The notes under the pieces are model-generated. The model saw only the letters and a program-made list of their open reading frames with translations, was not told where the DNA came from and searched no databases. DNA of 64,000 nucleotides from Sphingomonas panacis (lineage in GTDB: Bacteria > Pseudomonadota > Alphaproteobacteria > Sphingomonadales > Sphingomonadaceae). The stretch lies in contig NZ_CP014168.1 in the NCBI RefSeq assembly GCF_001717955.1, positions 558,001 to 622,000 of the forward strand, written 5' to 3'. Below are positions 17,562 through 26,026 of the stretch, piece by piece. Within the stretch, counting starts at the first letter, position 1; each line of letters begins with the position of its first letter. The position numbers and the translations under genes are program-made.

Positions 17562-19154
17562 TCACGTCACCAGCCGCCGCAGCCCCGCCACCGTATCCGC
17601 CTCGCTCGCCGGCTTGTCGGTGCGGATTCGGGCGATGCGCGGGAAGCGCATCGCCACGCCCGACTTGTGCCGCTTCGACTCGTGGATCGAATCGAACGCG
17701 ATCTCCAGCACCAGCGTCTTCTCGACCTCGCGCACCGGCCCGAAGCGCGCGGTGGTGTGCGCGCGCACGAAGCGGTCGAGCATCTTCATCTCCTCGTCGG
17801 TGATGCCCGAATAGGCCTTGCCGACCGGGAGCAGCTCTCCGTCATCCGTCCAGCAGCCGAACGTGTAATCCGAATAGAAGGACGAGCGCCGGCCATTGCC
17901 GCGCTGCGCGTACATCATCACGCAATCGGCGGTGAGCGGATCGCGCTTCCATTTGTACCACAGCCCGACTCGCCGACCCGCGACATACGCCGAGTCGCGA
18001 CGCTTGAGCATCACGCCCTCGATCGCGGCATCGCGCGCGCCGGCGCGAATGCCCTCCAACGTCGTGAAATCGGGTGCGACGATCAGCGCGCTGACGTCGA
18101 AGCGTTCGGCCGGCAGCGTCCCCGCGAAATCTTCGAGCCGGGCGCGCCGTTCGGTCCACGCCCGGTCGCGCAGATCCTCGGCGCCGTCGAACAGGATATC
18201 GTAAAGCCGCACGAACGCCGGTGCCTCGGCGAGCATCTTCGCCGACACCACTTTACGGCCAAGCCGCTGCTGGAGCGCGTTGAAGCTCGCCGCGCCGCCC
18301 TCTTCGGTGCCGTGCCCCTGCGCATCGCCCTTCACCATCAACTCGCCGTCCAGCACGCCGGGGACGGTGAAAGCGCGCGCCACCTCGGGGAAGCTGCGCG
18401 TAATGTCGTCGCCCGCGCGGCTGTAGAGCCGCGTCTCCCCAGCGACATGGACGAGCTGGACGCGGATACCGTCCCATTTCCATTCGGCGGCGTATTCGGC
18501 GAGATCGACTCGGCCGTCTTCGAGCGGATGCGCGAGCATGAACGGGCGGAACACCGGCGTATCCGCCGCCGTCGGCAACGCCCCCTCCCCCTTCGCCCAG
18601 GCGAACAGCGCCGCATACGGCGGGTCGATGCCGTGCCACAGCTCCTCGACCGCCTCGATCTCCAGCGCGAACGCCTGCGCCAGCGCGGTCTTGGCGAGCC
18701 GCGCCGAGACGCCGATGCGTAAAGCGCCCATCGCCATCTTGAGCAGCGCGAAGCGCTCGTTGGCGGTGAGCCGGTCGAGCATCGCCGCCAGCGCGCCGGG
18801 CGCGTCGGCGCGCGACAGGTTGCCGAGCCGATCGACCACCTCGGACAGCGACAGCGGCCCGCTCTCGCGCGGCGGCACGACCGGATCGGGCCAGAGCAGG
18901 CTCACCGTCTCGGCGGTGTCGCCGACATAATCGCGGCTCATCGCGAACAGCACCGGATCGACCCGCTCCTCGATCAGCGCACGGATCAGCGCGGGCTTGA
19001 TGCCGGGCAGGTCGAGATCGCCGGTCAGCACCGCCATCGCCCAGCCGCGATCGGGATCGGGCGTGGCGTGGAGATAATCGACGATCAGCTTGAGCTTCGC
19101 GTTGCGCGAGCGCGTGTAGATGAGCGAATCGAGGAGCTGCGCGAAGGCTTGCAT
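17562..19154 (-). CDS. ATP-dependent DNA ligase (cisplatin-damage-response type)
   Basis: A 530-residue ATP-dependent ligase, in addition to the presumed NAD-type replicative one. An N-terminal helical domain (about 1-200) precedes the adenylation domain, with the AMP-lysine in EWKWDGIR (Lys226), then GVLDGELMVKG, EGVMLKRRDS and the motif V region WYKWKRD; an OB domain ends the protein. This subfamily is usually encoded with a helicase, an exonuclease and a phosphoesterase. Here the helicase and exonuclease are 20 kb away (38887-42443). Divergent from a metallophosphoesterase that is not the usual PdeM partner. Confidence 0.93.
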   Translation of the reverse strand: MQAFAQLLDSLIYTRSRNAKLKLIVDYLHATPDPDRGWAMAVLTGDLDLPGIKPALIRALIEERVDPVLFAMSRDYVGDTAETVSLLWPDPVVPPRESGPLSLSEVVDRLGNLSRADAPGALAAMLDRLTANERFALLKMAMGALRIGVSARLAKTALAQAFALEIEAVEELWHGIDPPYAALFAWAKGEGALPTAADTPVFRPFMLAHPLEDGRVDLAEYAAEWKWDGIRVQLVHVAGETRLYSRAGDDITRSFPEVARAFTVPGVLDGELMVKGDAQGHGTEEGGAASFNALQQRLGRKVVSAKMLAEAPAFVRLYDILFDGAEDLRDRAWTERRARLEDFAGTLPAERFDVSALIVAPDFTTLEGIRAGARDAAIEGVMLKRRDSAYVAGRRVGLWYKWKRDPLTADCVMMYAQRGNGRRSSFYSDYTFGCWTDDGELLPVGKAYSGITDEEMKMLDRFVRAHTTARFGPVREVEKTLVLEIAFDSIHESKRHKSGVAMRFPRIARIRTDKPASEADTVAGLRRLVT

Positions 19155-19220
19155 CAGGGTTCAACATGGGGCCACGCCAGCGGTTCCGCCAGCCCGCAGC
19201 TTCTGTTAGCAGGTGCAGCA

Positions 19221-20051
19221 ATGCGCCGCCGTCTCTACGCTCTTGCCCTGGTGTTCGTGATCGGCGTCGCGGTCGCGCTCTACGCCTTTGCAGAGGCGCG
19301 GCGGGACCCGGTGGTGCGCCGTGCGACGATCGCGCTGCCGCGCTGGCCGGCGGGGCAGCCGCCAATCCGCGTGGTGCTGATCAGCGACGTGCATATCGGA
19401 TCGCTGGCGATGGGGCCTGCGCGGCTCACGCGAATCGTTACGCAGATCGACGCGCTTCACCCCGATCTCGTGCTGATCGCGGGCGATTTCATCTTCGGCC
19501 AGCGCAAGGACGGCGCGGCGCTGCATGGGCCGGCGATGGTCGCGCCGTTGAAGGGGCTTCACGCCCGCCTCGGCGTGATCGCCGTGCCCGGCAACCACGA
19601 TCACGCCACCGGCATGCCGGCGGTGGCGCGCGATCTCGCGTCGGCGGGGGTCGTGCTGCTCCAGGACAAAGCGGTCCAGGTCGGCCCGCTCGCCCTCGGC
19701 GGGGTCGACGACGCCGCGAGCGGCCACGCCCATCCGATCTACACGATGGCGCAGATACGAATCCTGACGGGCGCACCCGTGCTGGTGACCCATTCGCCCG
19801 AGATCGCGAAGGATATGTCGCCCGATATGCCGCTGCTGCTCGCCGGGCACACGCATTGTGGTCAGGTGGTGTTGCCGCTGATCGGGCCGATCGTCGAAGT
19901 CTCGCCGGCGCGCTATCGGTGCGGCGTGGTCCGCGACCGCGCGCACACCGTGATCGTCACCGCAGGACTCGGCGCGACCGGGGTGCCGTTCCGGCTCGGC
20001 GCGCCACCCGATCTGTGGTTGCTGACGTTGGGACCGAAGCCCGGCGCCTGA
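19221..20051 (+). CDS. Membrane-anchored metallophosphoesterase (YaeI/YkuE type)
   Basis: A 276-residue calcineurin-like phosphoesterase with one N-terminal membrane span (RLYALALVFVIGVAVALYAF). All metal motifs are in order: ISDVHIG, AGDFIFG, PGNHDHA, THSPEI and GHTHCGQ. The ATG at 19221 follows AGGTG. Relatives cleave UDP-diacylglucosamine or other phosphodiesters, possibly in lipid A metabolism, but the substrate is not determined. It sits next to the ligase gene, yet the length and membrane anchor differ from the ligase-associated PdeM nuclease. Confidence 0.87.
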   Translation: MRRRLYALALVFVIGVAVALYAFAEARRDPVVRRATIALPRWPAGQPPIRVVLISDVHIGSLAMGPARLTRIVTQIDALHPDLVLIAGDFIFGQRKDGAALHGPAMVAPLKGLHARLGVIAVPGNHDHATGMPAVARDLASAGVVLLQDKAVQVGPLALGGVDDAASGHAHPIYTMAQIRILTGAPVLVTHSPEIAKDMSPDMPLLLAGHTHCGQVVLPLIGPIVEVSPARYRCGVVRDRAHTVIVTAGLGATGVPFRLGAPPDLWLLTLGPKPGA

Positions 20052-20079
20052 ACGGCGACCGGGCCTCAGCCGTGCGGGA

Positions 20080-20571
20080 TCAGGCGCCCCGGCTGGCTTC
20101 GAACAGGAACCAGGCGCGCTCCTCGGCGAGATCGGTCCATTCGTCGAGGATGCCGCTGGTCGCATTGTCCTTGGCGTCGTCGACGATGTCCTTGGCCTCG
20201 CGCAGCTTCTCGACGAGCTTGAGATTGTCCTCGCGCAATTCGATCAGCATCTGCGCGGCGGGGACGAACGCCTCGTCATTGTCTTCGATCGACTGGTGGC
20301 GCGCGATGTCGCCGATCGAGCGCAGCGTGGTGTTGCCGGTCTTGCGCACGCGCTCGGCGATCGCGTCGGTCGTGCCGAGGATCTGAGTCGCCTGATCGTC
20401 GAGCATCAGGTGATAGTCGCGGAAATGCGGGCCCGAGACATGCCAGTGGAAGTTCTTGGTCTTGATGTAGAGCGCGAACGAATCGGCGAGGATCGCGTTC
20501 AGCGCCTCGGCGACGGTTTTGGCGGCGTTGGTCTTGATGTCGGTCGGGGTTTTCAGCGCGTCGTCGGTCAC
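20080..20571 (-). CDS. dps: Dps family DNA-protecting ferritin
   Basis: A 163-residue protein forming a dodecameric cage that oxidises and stores iron and shields DNA under oxidative stress or starvation. The ferroxidase site is seen as KTKNFHWHVSGPHFRDYH and LMLDDQATQI, with the rest of the four-helix bundle ending EERAWFLFEASRGA. The N-terminus has a few lysines (MTDDALKTPTDIKTNAAK). Converges on the phosphoesterase gene with 28 bases between. Confidence 0.95.
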   Translation of the reverse strand: MTDDALKTPTDIKTNAAKTVAEALNAILADSFALYIKTKNFHWHVSGPHFRDYHLMLDDQATQILGTTDAIAERVRKTGNTTLRSIGDIARHQSIEDNDEAFVPAAQMLIELREDNLKLVEKLREAKDIVDDAKDNATSGILDEWTDLAEERAWFLFEASRGA

Positions 20572-20670
20572 GGAACAGCTCCTGTGGATGAGTTCGTTGC
20601 GTTAACGATTCGATAGCGGAATGGCTCCCGCCTGTCCTCGCACGTTTTTGCGATCGGACTGATCGAGCGG

Positions 20671-21237
20671 CTAGATCAATCGCAGCGCCGACAGCCCGGA
20701 TATGACCCCGATCGCGCACAGCAACAGCCCGGTGCCGATGCGAATCGCGCGAATCGGGAGCTGCCGGCGCATCGGTTCGCCGGCCAGCACCCCGGCCGCG
20801 TTGACGATGCCCGCGCCCAAGGTCGCGCCGATCGCGGCGAGCACCGGCGCATCGCTGCGCGCCGCGAACGCCATCGTCGCGAACTGGGTACGATCACCGA
20901 ACGCGAGGATCGCGACCCCGAGAAAGCTCGTCGCGAACGCGCCGATCCGCCATTTCGCGAGCCGGTCGGGTGCTTTCAGCCGCCCGAACGCTCCGAACCC
21001 GGCGGAGAGCAACGCGACCGACACCAGCAACGCGCGCGCATTGGGGGTCAGGTGCGCGGCCACGATTCCCCCGCCGACACCGGCGACGCCGTTGCCGAGC
21101 GCGAGCGCGAGCAATGTCGCGGCGATCACGACCCCACGTTTTTCGAATCGGTCGCCGAGGATCGCCGCCAGCCACGGCGTGCGATCGCCCGCTTCGATCA
21201 GAATCGCGGCGACGAATGCCGCCATCAGCGCATCCAT
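20671..21237 (-). CDS. TMEM165/GDT1 (UPF0016) family cation transporter
   Basis: A 188-residue protein with six membrane spans in two repeats. The family motif E-x-G-D-[KR]-[TS] appears as EAGDRT in the first repeat and, weakened, as FGDRTQ in the second. Family members move Mn2+ or Ca2+ in exchange for protons; in bacteria Mn2+ export is best supported. The first conserved acidic residue of the second repeat is replaced (F before GDR), a common bacterial variation. It lies upstream of dps on the same strand. Confidence 0.85.
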   Translation of the reverse strand: MDALMAAFVAAILIEAGDRTPWLAAILGDRFEKRGVVIAATLLALALGNGVAGVGGGIVAAHLTPNARALLVSVALLSAGFGAFGRLKAPDRLAKWRIGAFATSFLGVAILAFGDRTQFATMAFAARSDAPVLAAIGATLGAGIVNAAGVLAGEPMRRQLPIRAIRIGTGLLLCAIGVISGLSALRLI

Positions 21238-21432
21238 CGCGCGATCAGCCCGTCGGGCCGGGGATTGGAAGCCGCTTTGCCATGCGCCGGCACTATCCGC
21301 GCGGGGGTATCGGTCGCGTTAACACAGGCACGAGGCTTGACAATTCGGGCGGCGTGCGCCAACGCGCTTCGCCTACGGGGCGGCCCATCGCGGCCGCCTT
21401 TGCTTTTTTACGATTTGCAGGAAACAGGGCTC

Positions 21433-21600
21433 ATGGCCAAGCCAACCACCGTCAAGATCAAGCTCATCAGCTCGGCTGACACTGGCTTCTTCTACGTGAC
21501 CAAGAAGAACCCGCGCACCAAGACCGAGAAGCTGAGCTTCAAGAAGTACGACCCGGTCGTGCGCAAGCATGTCGAGTTCAAGGAAGCCAAGATCAAGTGA
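21433..21600 (+). CDS. rpmG: 50S ribosomal protein bL33
   Basis: A 55-residue ribosomal protein starting [20 protein letters not shown] and ending in a lysine-rich tail. It has no cysteines, so it is the zinc-free (C-minus) form that is not subject to zinc-dependent replacement. It is alone, with its own terminator; a TTGACA box at about 21337 could be a -35, but I see no good -10. Confidence 0.95.
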   Translation: MAKPTTVKIKLISSADTGFFYVTKKNPRTKTEKLSFKKYDPVVRKHVEFKEAKIK

Positions 21601-21652
21601 TCCAAAGGGCGGCATAGCCGCCTTTGGATCATCCCCGCGAAAGCGGGGATCA
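21600..21652. repeat. Two hairpins after rpmG
   Basis: The first stem pairs ATCCAAAGGGCGGC with GCCGCCTTTGGAT (21600-21630). The second is ATCCCCGC-GAAA-GCGGGGAT (21631-21650). The second resembles half of the long palindromic repeats seen elsewhere in the window. No T-run follows either; the true terminator comes next. Confidence 0.6.
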
Positions 21653-21655
21653 AGA

Positions 21656-21684
21656 GCCGCGGGGGCAACCCCAGCGGCTTTTTT
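21656..21684 (+). terminator. Rho-independent terminator of rpmG
   Basis: GCCGCGGGGG-CAA-CCCCAGCGGC forms a GC-rich stem followed directly by TTTTTT. Confidence 0.85.
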
Positions 21685-21704
21685 GGTATGTCAGGTTCGC
21701 TCTG

Positions 21705-22073
21705 TCACGGCGCCATCAACCCGTTGACCGCCTCGACGAATCGCATCAGCGAAATCGGCTTCGAGACATAGGCGTCGGCACCCGCACCGCGAATCCGCTC
21801 CTCGTCCTCGCGCCCGGCATAGGCCGTCACCGCCATGATCGGGATGTCGCGCAGCGCGGGATCGCCCTTCAACTGCGTGATGAGTTCGAAGCCGGTGACG
21901 TGCGGGAGCTGGATATCGGTGACGATCAGATCGGGCGCGAAATCGCGCGCGCGCGCGACTGCCTCGCGCCCGTCGCGCAGCCCCTCGGTCACGAAGGCAT
22001 GGGCGCGCAGCAGATCGCAGAAAAGTTTGAGGTTGAGTTCGTTGTCCTCGACAACGAGCACCCTTTTTGCCAC
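21705..22073 (-). CDS. divK: Single-domain response regulator, DivK-like
   Basis: A 122-residue stand-alone receiver. Acidic pocket VEDNE, phosphoacceptor in LIVTDIQLP, switch Thr in AVTAYAGR and Lys in YVSKPISL are all present. It has no output domain, like DivK, which in alphaproteobacteria relays signals controlling CtrA and cell-cycle progression. The start is GTG 22073 after GGGG. It is divergent from a DUF3572 gene, an arrangement I associate with divK in alphaproteobacteria. The pleD gene that often follows is absent; rpmG converges instead. Confidence 0.85.
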   Translation of the reverse strand: MAKRVLVVEDNELNLKLFCDLLRAHAFVTEGLRDGREAVARARDFAPDLIVTDIQLPHVTGFELITQLKGDPALRDIPIMAVTAYAGREDEERIRGAGADAYVSKPISLMRFVEAVNGLMAP

Positions 22074-22117
22074 GTCCACCCCGATCCGAAACCCGACTTG
22101 AAAGCGCTGGTTACGCA

Positions 22118-22402
22118 ATGCGCGCCCCCGATACAAATGCTGACGCGACCGAGCTGGCGCTGCGCGCGCTGGTGTGGACTCTCGCCGAACCCGATCGCGC
22201 GCAGCGGCTGCTCGACACCACCGGGCTGATGCCGGACGATCTGCGCGCCCGCGCCGGCGAACCCGCCGTGCTGGGCGCGGTACTCGCCTTTCTCGAAGGC
22301 TATGAGCCCGATTTGATCGCATGCGCCGAGGGGCTGGATGTTCGGCCAGAAGCGATCGTCGCCGCGCACAGGGCGCTCGACGGCGGCGCGTTCTACGCAT
22401 GA
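22118..22402 (+). CDS. DUF3572 family protein
   Basis: A 94-residue helical protein of unknown function (MRAPDTNADATELALRALVW at the start, then VLGAVLAFLEGYEPDLIACA). It matches DUF3572, a small alphaproteobacterial family usually found beside divK. Its stop overlaps the next start (ATGA), so it is coupled to the HAD-like gene. Confidence 0.78.
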   Translation: MRAPDTNADATELALRALVWTLAEPDRAQRLLDTTGLMPDDLRARAGEPAVLGAVLAFLEGYEPDLIACAEGLDVRPEAIVAAHRALDGGAFYA

Positions 22403-23043
22403 GCCGGCCTTTGCTCATCACCGATTGCGACGAGGTGCTGCTGCACATGGTGCGGCATTTCGGCGTGTGGCTGCGCGAATCGCACGATATCGACTTCGAC
22501 GTCGCCGGCCCCGAGATGTTCACCAGCATGCGCCACGCCAATGGCGACCGGCCGAGCACCGAGGAGATGTGGGGCTATCTCGGCGGCTTCTTCCCCGCCG
22601 AGATGGAGCGGCAGACCTTGGTGCCGCACGCCCGCGAGGCGCTGGCGGCGCTGAGCGCGGTTGCCGATATCGTCGTGCTCACCAATTTGCAGGACCATGT
22701 CCGCGACGCGCGGATCGAACAGCTCGCGCGCTTCGACATCCGCCACCGCGTCGAGACCAATCAGGGCGGCAAGGGCAATCCGGTCGCGCGGCTCGTCGCC
22801 GAATATAATGCGAGCGTCGCGGTGTTCGTCGATGATCTCGCCGTGCATCACGAATCGGTCGCGAAGCACGCCCCGCACGTCCACCGGCTGCACATGATCT
22901 CCGAACCCGATCTCGCCCTCAACGTGCCGGCGGCGCCTTACGCGCACGCGCGGATCGACGACTGGCAGGATGCGCAGGCGTGGATCGCCGACCGCTTCGC
23001 CGCCGGCCTGCCCGCTTCCTTCCCTGAGAGAGACGCATCATGA
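22399..23043 (+). CDS. HAD-like hydrolase
   Basis: A 214-residue protein with haloacid dehalogenase motifs: ITDCDEVLL (motif I, D-x-D), VVLTNLQD (motif II, Thr), a lysine in GGKGNPV and VFVDDLAVHH (motif IV). Predicted small-molecule phosphatase with an inserted cap (about residues 25-85); the substrate is unknown. It overlaps both neighbours by ATGA, forming a DUF3572-HAD-RidA operon. Confidence 0.8.
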   Translation: MSRPLLITDCDEVLLHMVRHFGVWLRESHDIDFDVAGPEMFTSMRHANGDRPSTEEMWGYLGGFFPAEMERQTLVPHAREALAALSAVADIVVLTNLQDHVRDARIEQLARFDIRHRVETNQGGKGNPVARLVAEYNASVAVFVDDLAVHHESVAKHAPHVHRLHMISEPDLALNVPAAPYAHARIDDWQDAQAWIADRFAAGLPASFPERDAS

Positions 23044-23504
23044 CCGACCGTATCGACCGCAAGCTCGCCGAACTCGGCCTTACCCTGCCCGTCGCCGCCG
23101 CGCCGGTCGCCTCCTATGTGGCGGCGGTCGAAGCGTCTGGCCTGCTCCACATCTCCGGCCAATTGCCGTTCGACGATGGCGCGCTGATGACCGGCCGGCT
23201 CGGCGAGGATCGCGACGTCGCCTATGGCACCCACGCCGCGCAGCGCTGCGCACTGATGCTGGTCGCGCAGATGAAGGCGGCGCTTGGCGGGCTGCACCGC
23301 GTCGAACGGATCGTGAAGCTCGGCGTGTTCATCAATTCGGCGGCCGATTTCACCGATCAGCCCAAGGTCGCCAATGGCGCGTCGGACCTGATGGTCGAGC
23401 TGTTCGGCGACGCCGGCAAGCACGCCCGCAGCGCGGTCGGCGTGCCGGTCCTGCCGCTCGGCGCCGTGGTCGAGATCGACGCGATCGTCAAAATCACCGA
23501 CTGA
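23040..23504 (+). CDS. RidA family (YjgF/UK114) deaminase
   Basis: A 154-residue trimeric protein that hydrolyses reactive enamines and imines released by PLP enzymes. The LLHISGQLPFD segment and the late SAVGVPVLPLGAVVEIDAI are typical; the usual catalytic Arg is replaced or shifted in this longer subgroup (AGKHARSAVG), as in the YjgH/Rid4-7-like members. Coupled to the HAD gene by an ATGA overlap. Confidence 0.88.
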   Translation: MTDRIDRKLAELGLTLPVAAAPVASYVAAVEASGLLHISGQLPFDDGALMTGRLGEDRDVAYGTHAAQRCALMLVAQMKAALGGLHRVERIVKLGVFINSAADFTDQPKVANGASDLMVELFGDAGKHARSAVGVPVLPLGAVVEIDAIVKITD

Positions 23505-23507
23505 TTT

Positions 23508-23592
23508 TTCGCGCAGAGGCGCAGAGGACGCAGAGGATTTTTGCCGCGCAGCGGCTCTCACTTCCTCTGCGCTCTCTGCGCCCCTGCGCGAA
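23508..23592. repeat. Paired palindromic repeat, family E
   Basis: TTCGCGCAGAGGCGCAGAGG on the left and CTGCGCCCCTGCGCGAA on the right, with internal GCAGAG/CTCTGC repeats. It lies just past the ridA-like gene. Confidence 0.8.
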
Positions 23593-23649
23593 TATTTGGT
23601 TCACGCGGAAGCGCCGAGCCGAAGAGATATGGCGCTGCGCGCGGCTTGC

Positions 23650-23735
23650 GTCGCCCCGGCGCAGGCCGGGGCCGCTGCGTTTGGGGCGGCCGGTTCGCAA
23701 AACAACACAGCGGCCCCGGCCTACGCCGGGGCGAC
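23650..23735. repeat. Paired palindromic repeat, family C copy 1
   Basis: GTCGCCCCGGCGCAGGCCGG on the left and CCGGCCTACGCCGGGGCGAC on the right. The reverse complement of 43958-44043 matches both arms and much of the spacer, so the two copies lie in opposite orientation. Confidence 0.85.
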
Positions 23736-23765
23736 GATTATTTTCCCAAGACTATTTTGCCGCGC

Positions 23766-24395
23766 TTACTTCGCCTCGGCGAGCAGCGCCTGAGCGGTCG
23801 GCGTGGTCCAGTCCATCCCGCCGACGATCCGCCACACTTCATGCCCGGCCGAATCGTAGAGGATGCTGGTCGGCAGGCTGGCGTTGAACGCGATGCTCAG
23901 GCCCACTTTCGAATCGAGATACGGCTGAAGCCGCGTGAAGCCCTTCTTCGCGAAATACGCCGAGACGGTGCCGCGATCCTTGTCCTGGCTGATCGCGGCG
24001 ACATGGAAGGTCGCGGCAACCTTTTCGAGCGTTGGCATCTCGGCGACGCACGGCCCGCACCAGGTCGCCCACAAATTGACCAGCACCGGCTTGCCCTTGA
24101 ACGCGGCGATCGTGGTCGGCTTGTCCTGGGCATCGTCGAAGCTGACGGCGGGGGGGGCTTCGCCCTTGTGGCTGCGGTCGATCGTACCGATCGTATCGAC
24201 CGGCACCTTCTCGCCCTCCTTGGGGGCATCGGCGGTCGGCGTGGCGGCTGGCGCTGGCGTAGCGCTGGCCGATGCGGCCGGCGTGGCGCGCGGCACCGCT
24301 TGCTCCTTGGTGGAGTCTTGCCTATCGCCGCAGCCAGTCATCAGGGTGAGCAGCACCAAGGCAGGGAGCGGCACGATCGTCGAGCGTAAGGACAT
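23766..24395 (-). CDS. TlpA-like thiol:disulfide oxidoreductase, lipoprotein
   Basis: A 209-residue membrane-anchored periplasmic thioredoxin. The N-terminus [19 protein letters not shown] ends in the lipobox MTGC; a low-complexity Ala/Pro/Thr linker follows (about 30-65), then the thioredoxin fold with [17 protein letters not shown] and the cis-Pro region [10 protein letters not shown]. Likely reduces periplasmic disulfides, for example in cytochrome c maturation. Its ATG overlaps the argH start on the opposite strand in the tetranucleotide CATG (24393-24396). Confidence 0.9.
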   Translation of the reverse strand: MSLRSTIVPLPALVLLTLMTGCGDRQDSTKEQAVPRATPAASASATPAPAATPTADAPKEGEKVPVDTIGTIDRSHKGEAPPAVSFDDAQDKPTTIAAFKGKPVLVNLWATWCGPCVAEMPTLEKVAATFHVAAISQDKDRGTVSAYFAKKGFTRLQPYLDSKVGLSIAFNASLPTSILYDSAGHEVWRIVGGMDWTTPTAQALLAEAK

Positions 24396-25782
24396 GAAGG
24401 ACGCATCCAATGCGATGTGGGGCGGCCGTTTCGCGGAAGGCCCGGCGGCGGTCATGCGCGAGATAAATGCCTCGATCCCGTTCGACAAGCGCTTGTGGCG
24501 GCAGGATCTCGCCGGCTCGAAGGCGCATGTCGCGATGCTGGGCGCGACCGGCATCGTCGGGCCGCAAGATGCCGCCACGATCTCCGCCGGCCTCGATACC
24601 GTCGCCGCACACTATGAAGCCAACGGCGTCGCCGAGGACATGGTGCTCGAAGACATCCACATGCAGAGCGAGGCGCGGCTCGCCGAGGCGATCGGACCTG
24701 TGGCGGGCCGGCTCCACACCGCCCGCTCGCGCAACGATCAGGTCGCGACCGATTTCCGTTTGTGGGTGCGCGACGCGATCGATCAGGTCGATGTCGCGCT
24801 GAAAGGCTTCCAGCTCGCGCTGCTGGCGCGCGCCGAGGAACATGCCGACAGCGTGATGCCCGGCTTCACCCATCTGCAAAGCGCGCAGCCGGTCACGCTC
24901 GGCCACCATTTGATGGCCTATTTCGAGATGACCGCGCGCGACCGCAGCCGCTTCGCCGATGCGCGCGCGCGCGGCAACCGCAGCCCGCTCGGCTCGGCGG
25001 CGCTGGCGGGGACCGGCTTCCCGATCGACCGCGAGATGACCGCCGCCGCTTTGGGCTTCGACGGGCCGACGCGCAATTCGCTCGATGCGGTGTCCGACCG
25101 CGACTTCGCGATCGAGTATCTCACCGCCGCCGCGCAAGTCGCGCTGCATCTGTCGCGGCTGGCCGAGGAGTTCATCCTCTGGGCGTCGCAGCCGTTCGGC
25201 TTCGTCTCGCTGTCAGATCAATGGTCGACCGGCTCGTCGATCATGCCGCAAAAGCGCAACCCCGATGCCGCCGAGCTGGTGCGCGGACACAGCGGGCGGA
25301 TCATCGGCTGCCTCACCGCCCTCATGGTGACGATGAAGGGCCTGCCGCTCGCCTATTCGAAGGACATGCAGGACGACAAGCCGCCGGTGTTCGAAGCGCA
25401 TGATCTGCTCGGCCTGTCGATCGCGGCGATGACCGGCATGGTCGAAAGCGCGACCTTCCGCACGCCCCGCATGCGCGCCGCCGCCGAGGCCGGCTTCTCG
25501 ACCGCGACCGATCTCGCCGACTGGCTGGTGCGCGAGGGCGGGATTCCGTTCCGCGAGGCGCACCACATCACCGGCCGCGCAGTGAAACTGGCCGAGGAAC
25601 GCGGCATCGCGCTCGATCAACTGCCGCTCGAAGACCTCACTGCGATCGACGCGCGGATCGACGATCGCGTCTATGGCGTGCTGTCGGTCGATGCGTCGGT
25701 GGCGAGCCGGACGAGCTTCGGCGGCACCGCGCCGGCGCGGGTGCGTGCCGCCATCGCGGCGGCGCGGGAGGAACTGGCATGA
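24394..25782 (+). CDS. argH: Argininosuccinate lyase
   Basis: Last enzyme of arginine synthesis, splitting argininosuccinate into arginine and fumarate. It is 462 residues, the family norm. The N-terminal [23 protein letters not shown], the TH pair in [17 protein letters not shown] and the flexible signature [16 protein letters not shown] are all present. The ATG at 24394 is used; a second at 24415 (MWGGRF) is also possible and would remove the overlap with tlpA. Coupled by ATGA to the small lipoprotein gene and then lysA. Confidence 0.96.
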   Translation: MKDASNAMWGGRFAEGPAAVMREINASIPFDKRLWRQDLAGSKAHVAMLGATGIVGPQDAATISAGLDTVAAHYEANGVAEDMVLEDIHMQSEARLAEAIGPVAGRLHTARSRNDQVATDFRLWVRDAIDQVDVALKGFQLALLARAEEHADSVMPGFTHLQSAQPVTLGHHLMAYFEMTARDRSRFADARARGNRSPLGSAALAGTGFPIDREMTAAALGFDGPTRNSLDAVSDRDFAIEYLTAAAQVALHLSRLAEEFILWASQPFGFVSLSDQWSTGSSIMPQKRNPDAAELVRGHSGRIIGCLTALMVTMKGLPLAYSKDMQDDKPPVFEAHDLLGLSIAAMTGMVESATFRTPRMRAAAEAGFSTATDLADWLVREGGIPFREAHHITGRAVKLAEERGIALDQLPLEDLTAIDARIDDRVYGVLSVDASVASRTSFGGTAPARVRAAIAAAREELA

Positions 25783-26015
25783 AGCATCTCATCCTCGCGG
25801 GCGTGCTCGCGCTCGGCGGTTGCGGTTCGGCGTCCGAACTCAAGCCCGCCAGCAATCAGCATCTGCCGGTCGCGCCGTATAGCGCCCGCGCGACGCCGAC
25901 CGCGACGCAATTGCTCACTCCGAACAGCCAGGCGCGGCCCGAGCGCAGCGACGAACTGCTCAAGAAATCGGACACGCGCCGCGGCGACGAGTTCGATCTT
26001 CCACCCCATAACTGA
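25779..26015 (+). CDS. Small lipoprotein
   Basis: A 78-residue protein with a clear lipoprotein leader ([14 protein letters not shown], Cys after LGG) and a proline-rich, polar remainder ending [11 protein letters not shown]. Its position between argH and lysA resembles that of small lipoproteins including LptM in other Proteobacteria, but the LptM core motif after the Cys is not seen. Overlaps argH by ATGA; lysA follows 11 bases later. Confidence 0.8.
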   Translation: MKHLILAGVLALGGCGSASELKPASNQHLPVAPYSARATPTATQLLTPNSQARPERSDELLKKSDTRRGDEFDLPPHN

Positions 26016-26026
26016 ACGGCACCCAG

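Noticed and set aside
19221..20051. The metallophosphoesterase as the ligase-associated endonuclease PdeM
   Set aside because: It has an N-terminal membrane span and the GHTHCGQ pattern of the YaeI/YkuE group, and it is longer than PdeM; adjacency to the ligase alone is not enough.
21337..21366. A sigma-70 promoter (TTGACA) for rpmG
   Set aside because: No acceptable -10 hexamer at 16-18 bases; left only as a remark in the gene entry.
25779..26015. The small lipoprotein as LptM
   Set aside because: Position fits, but the short conserved core that follows the lipid Cys in LptM is not present.
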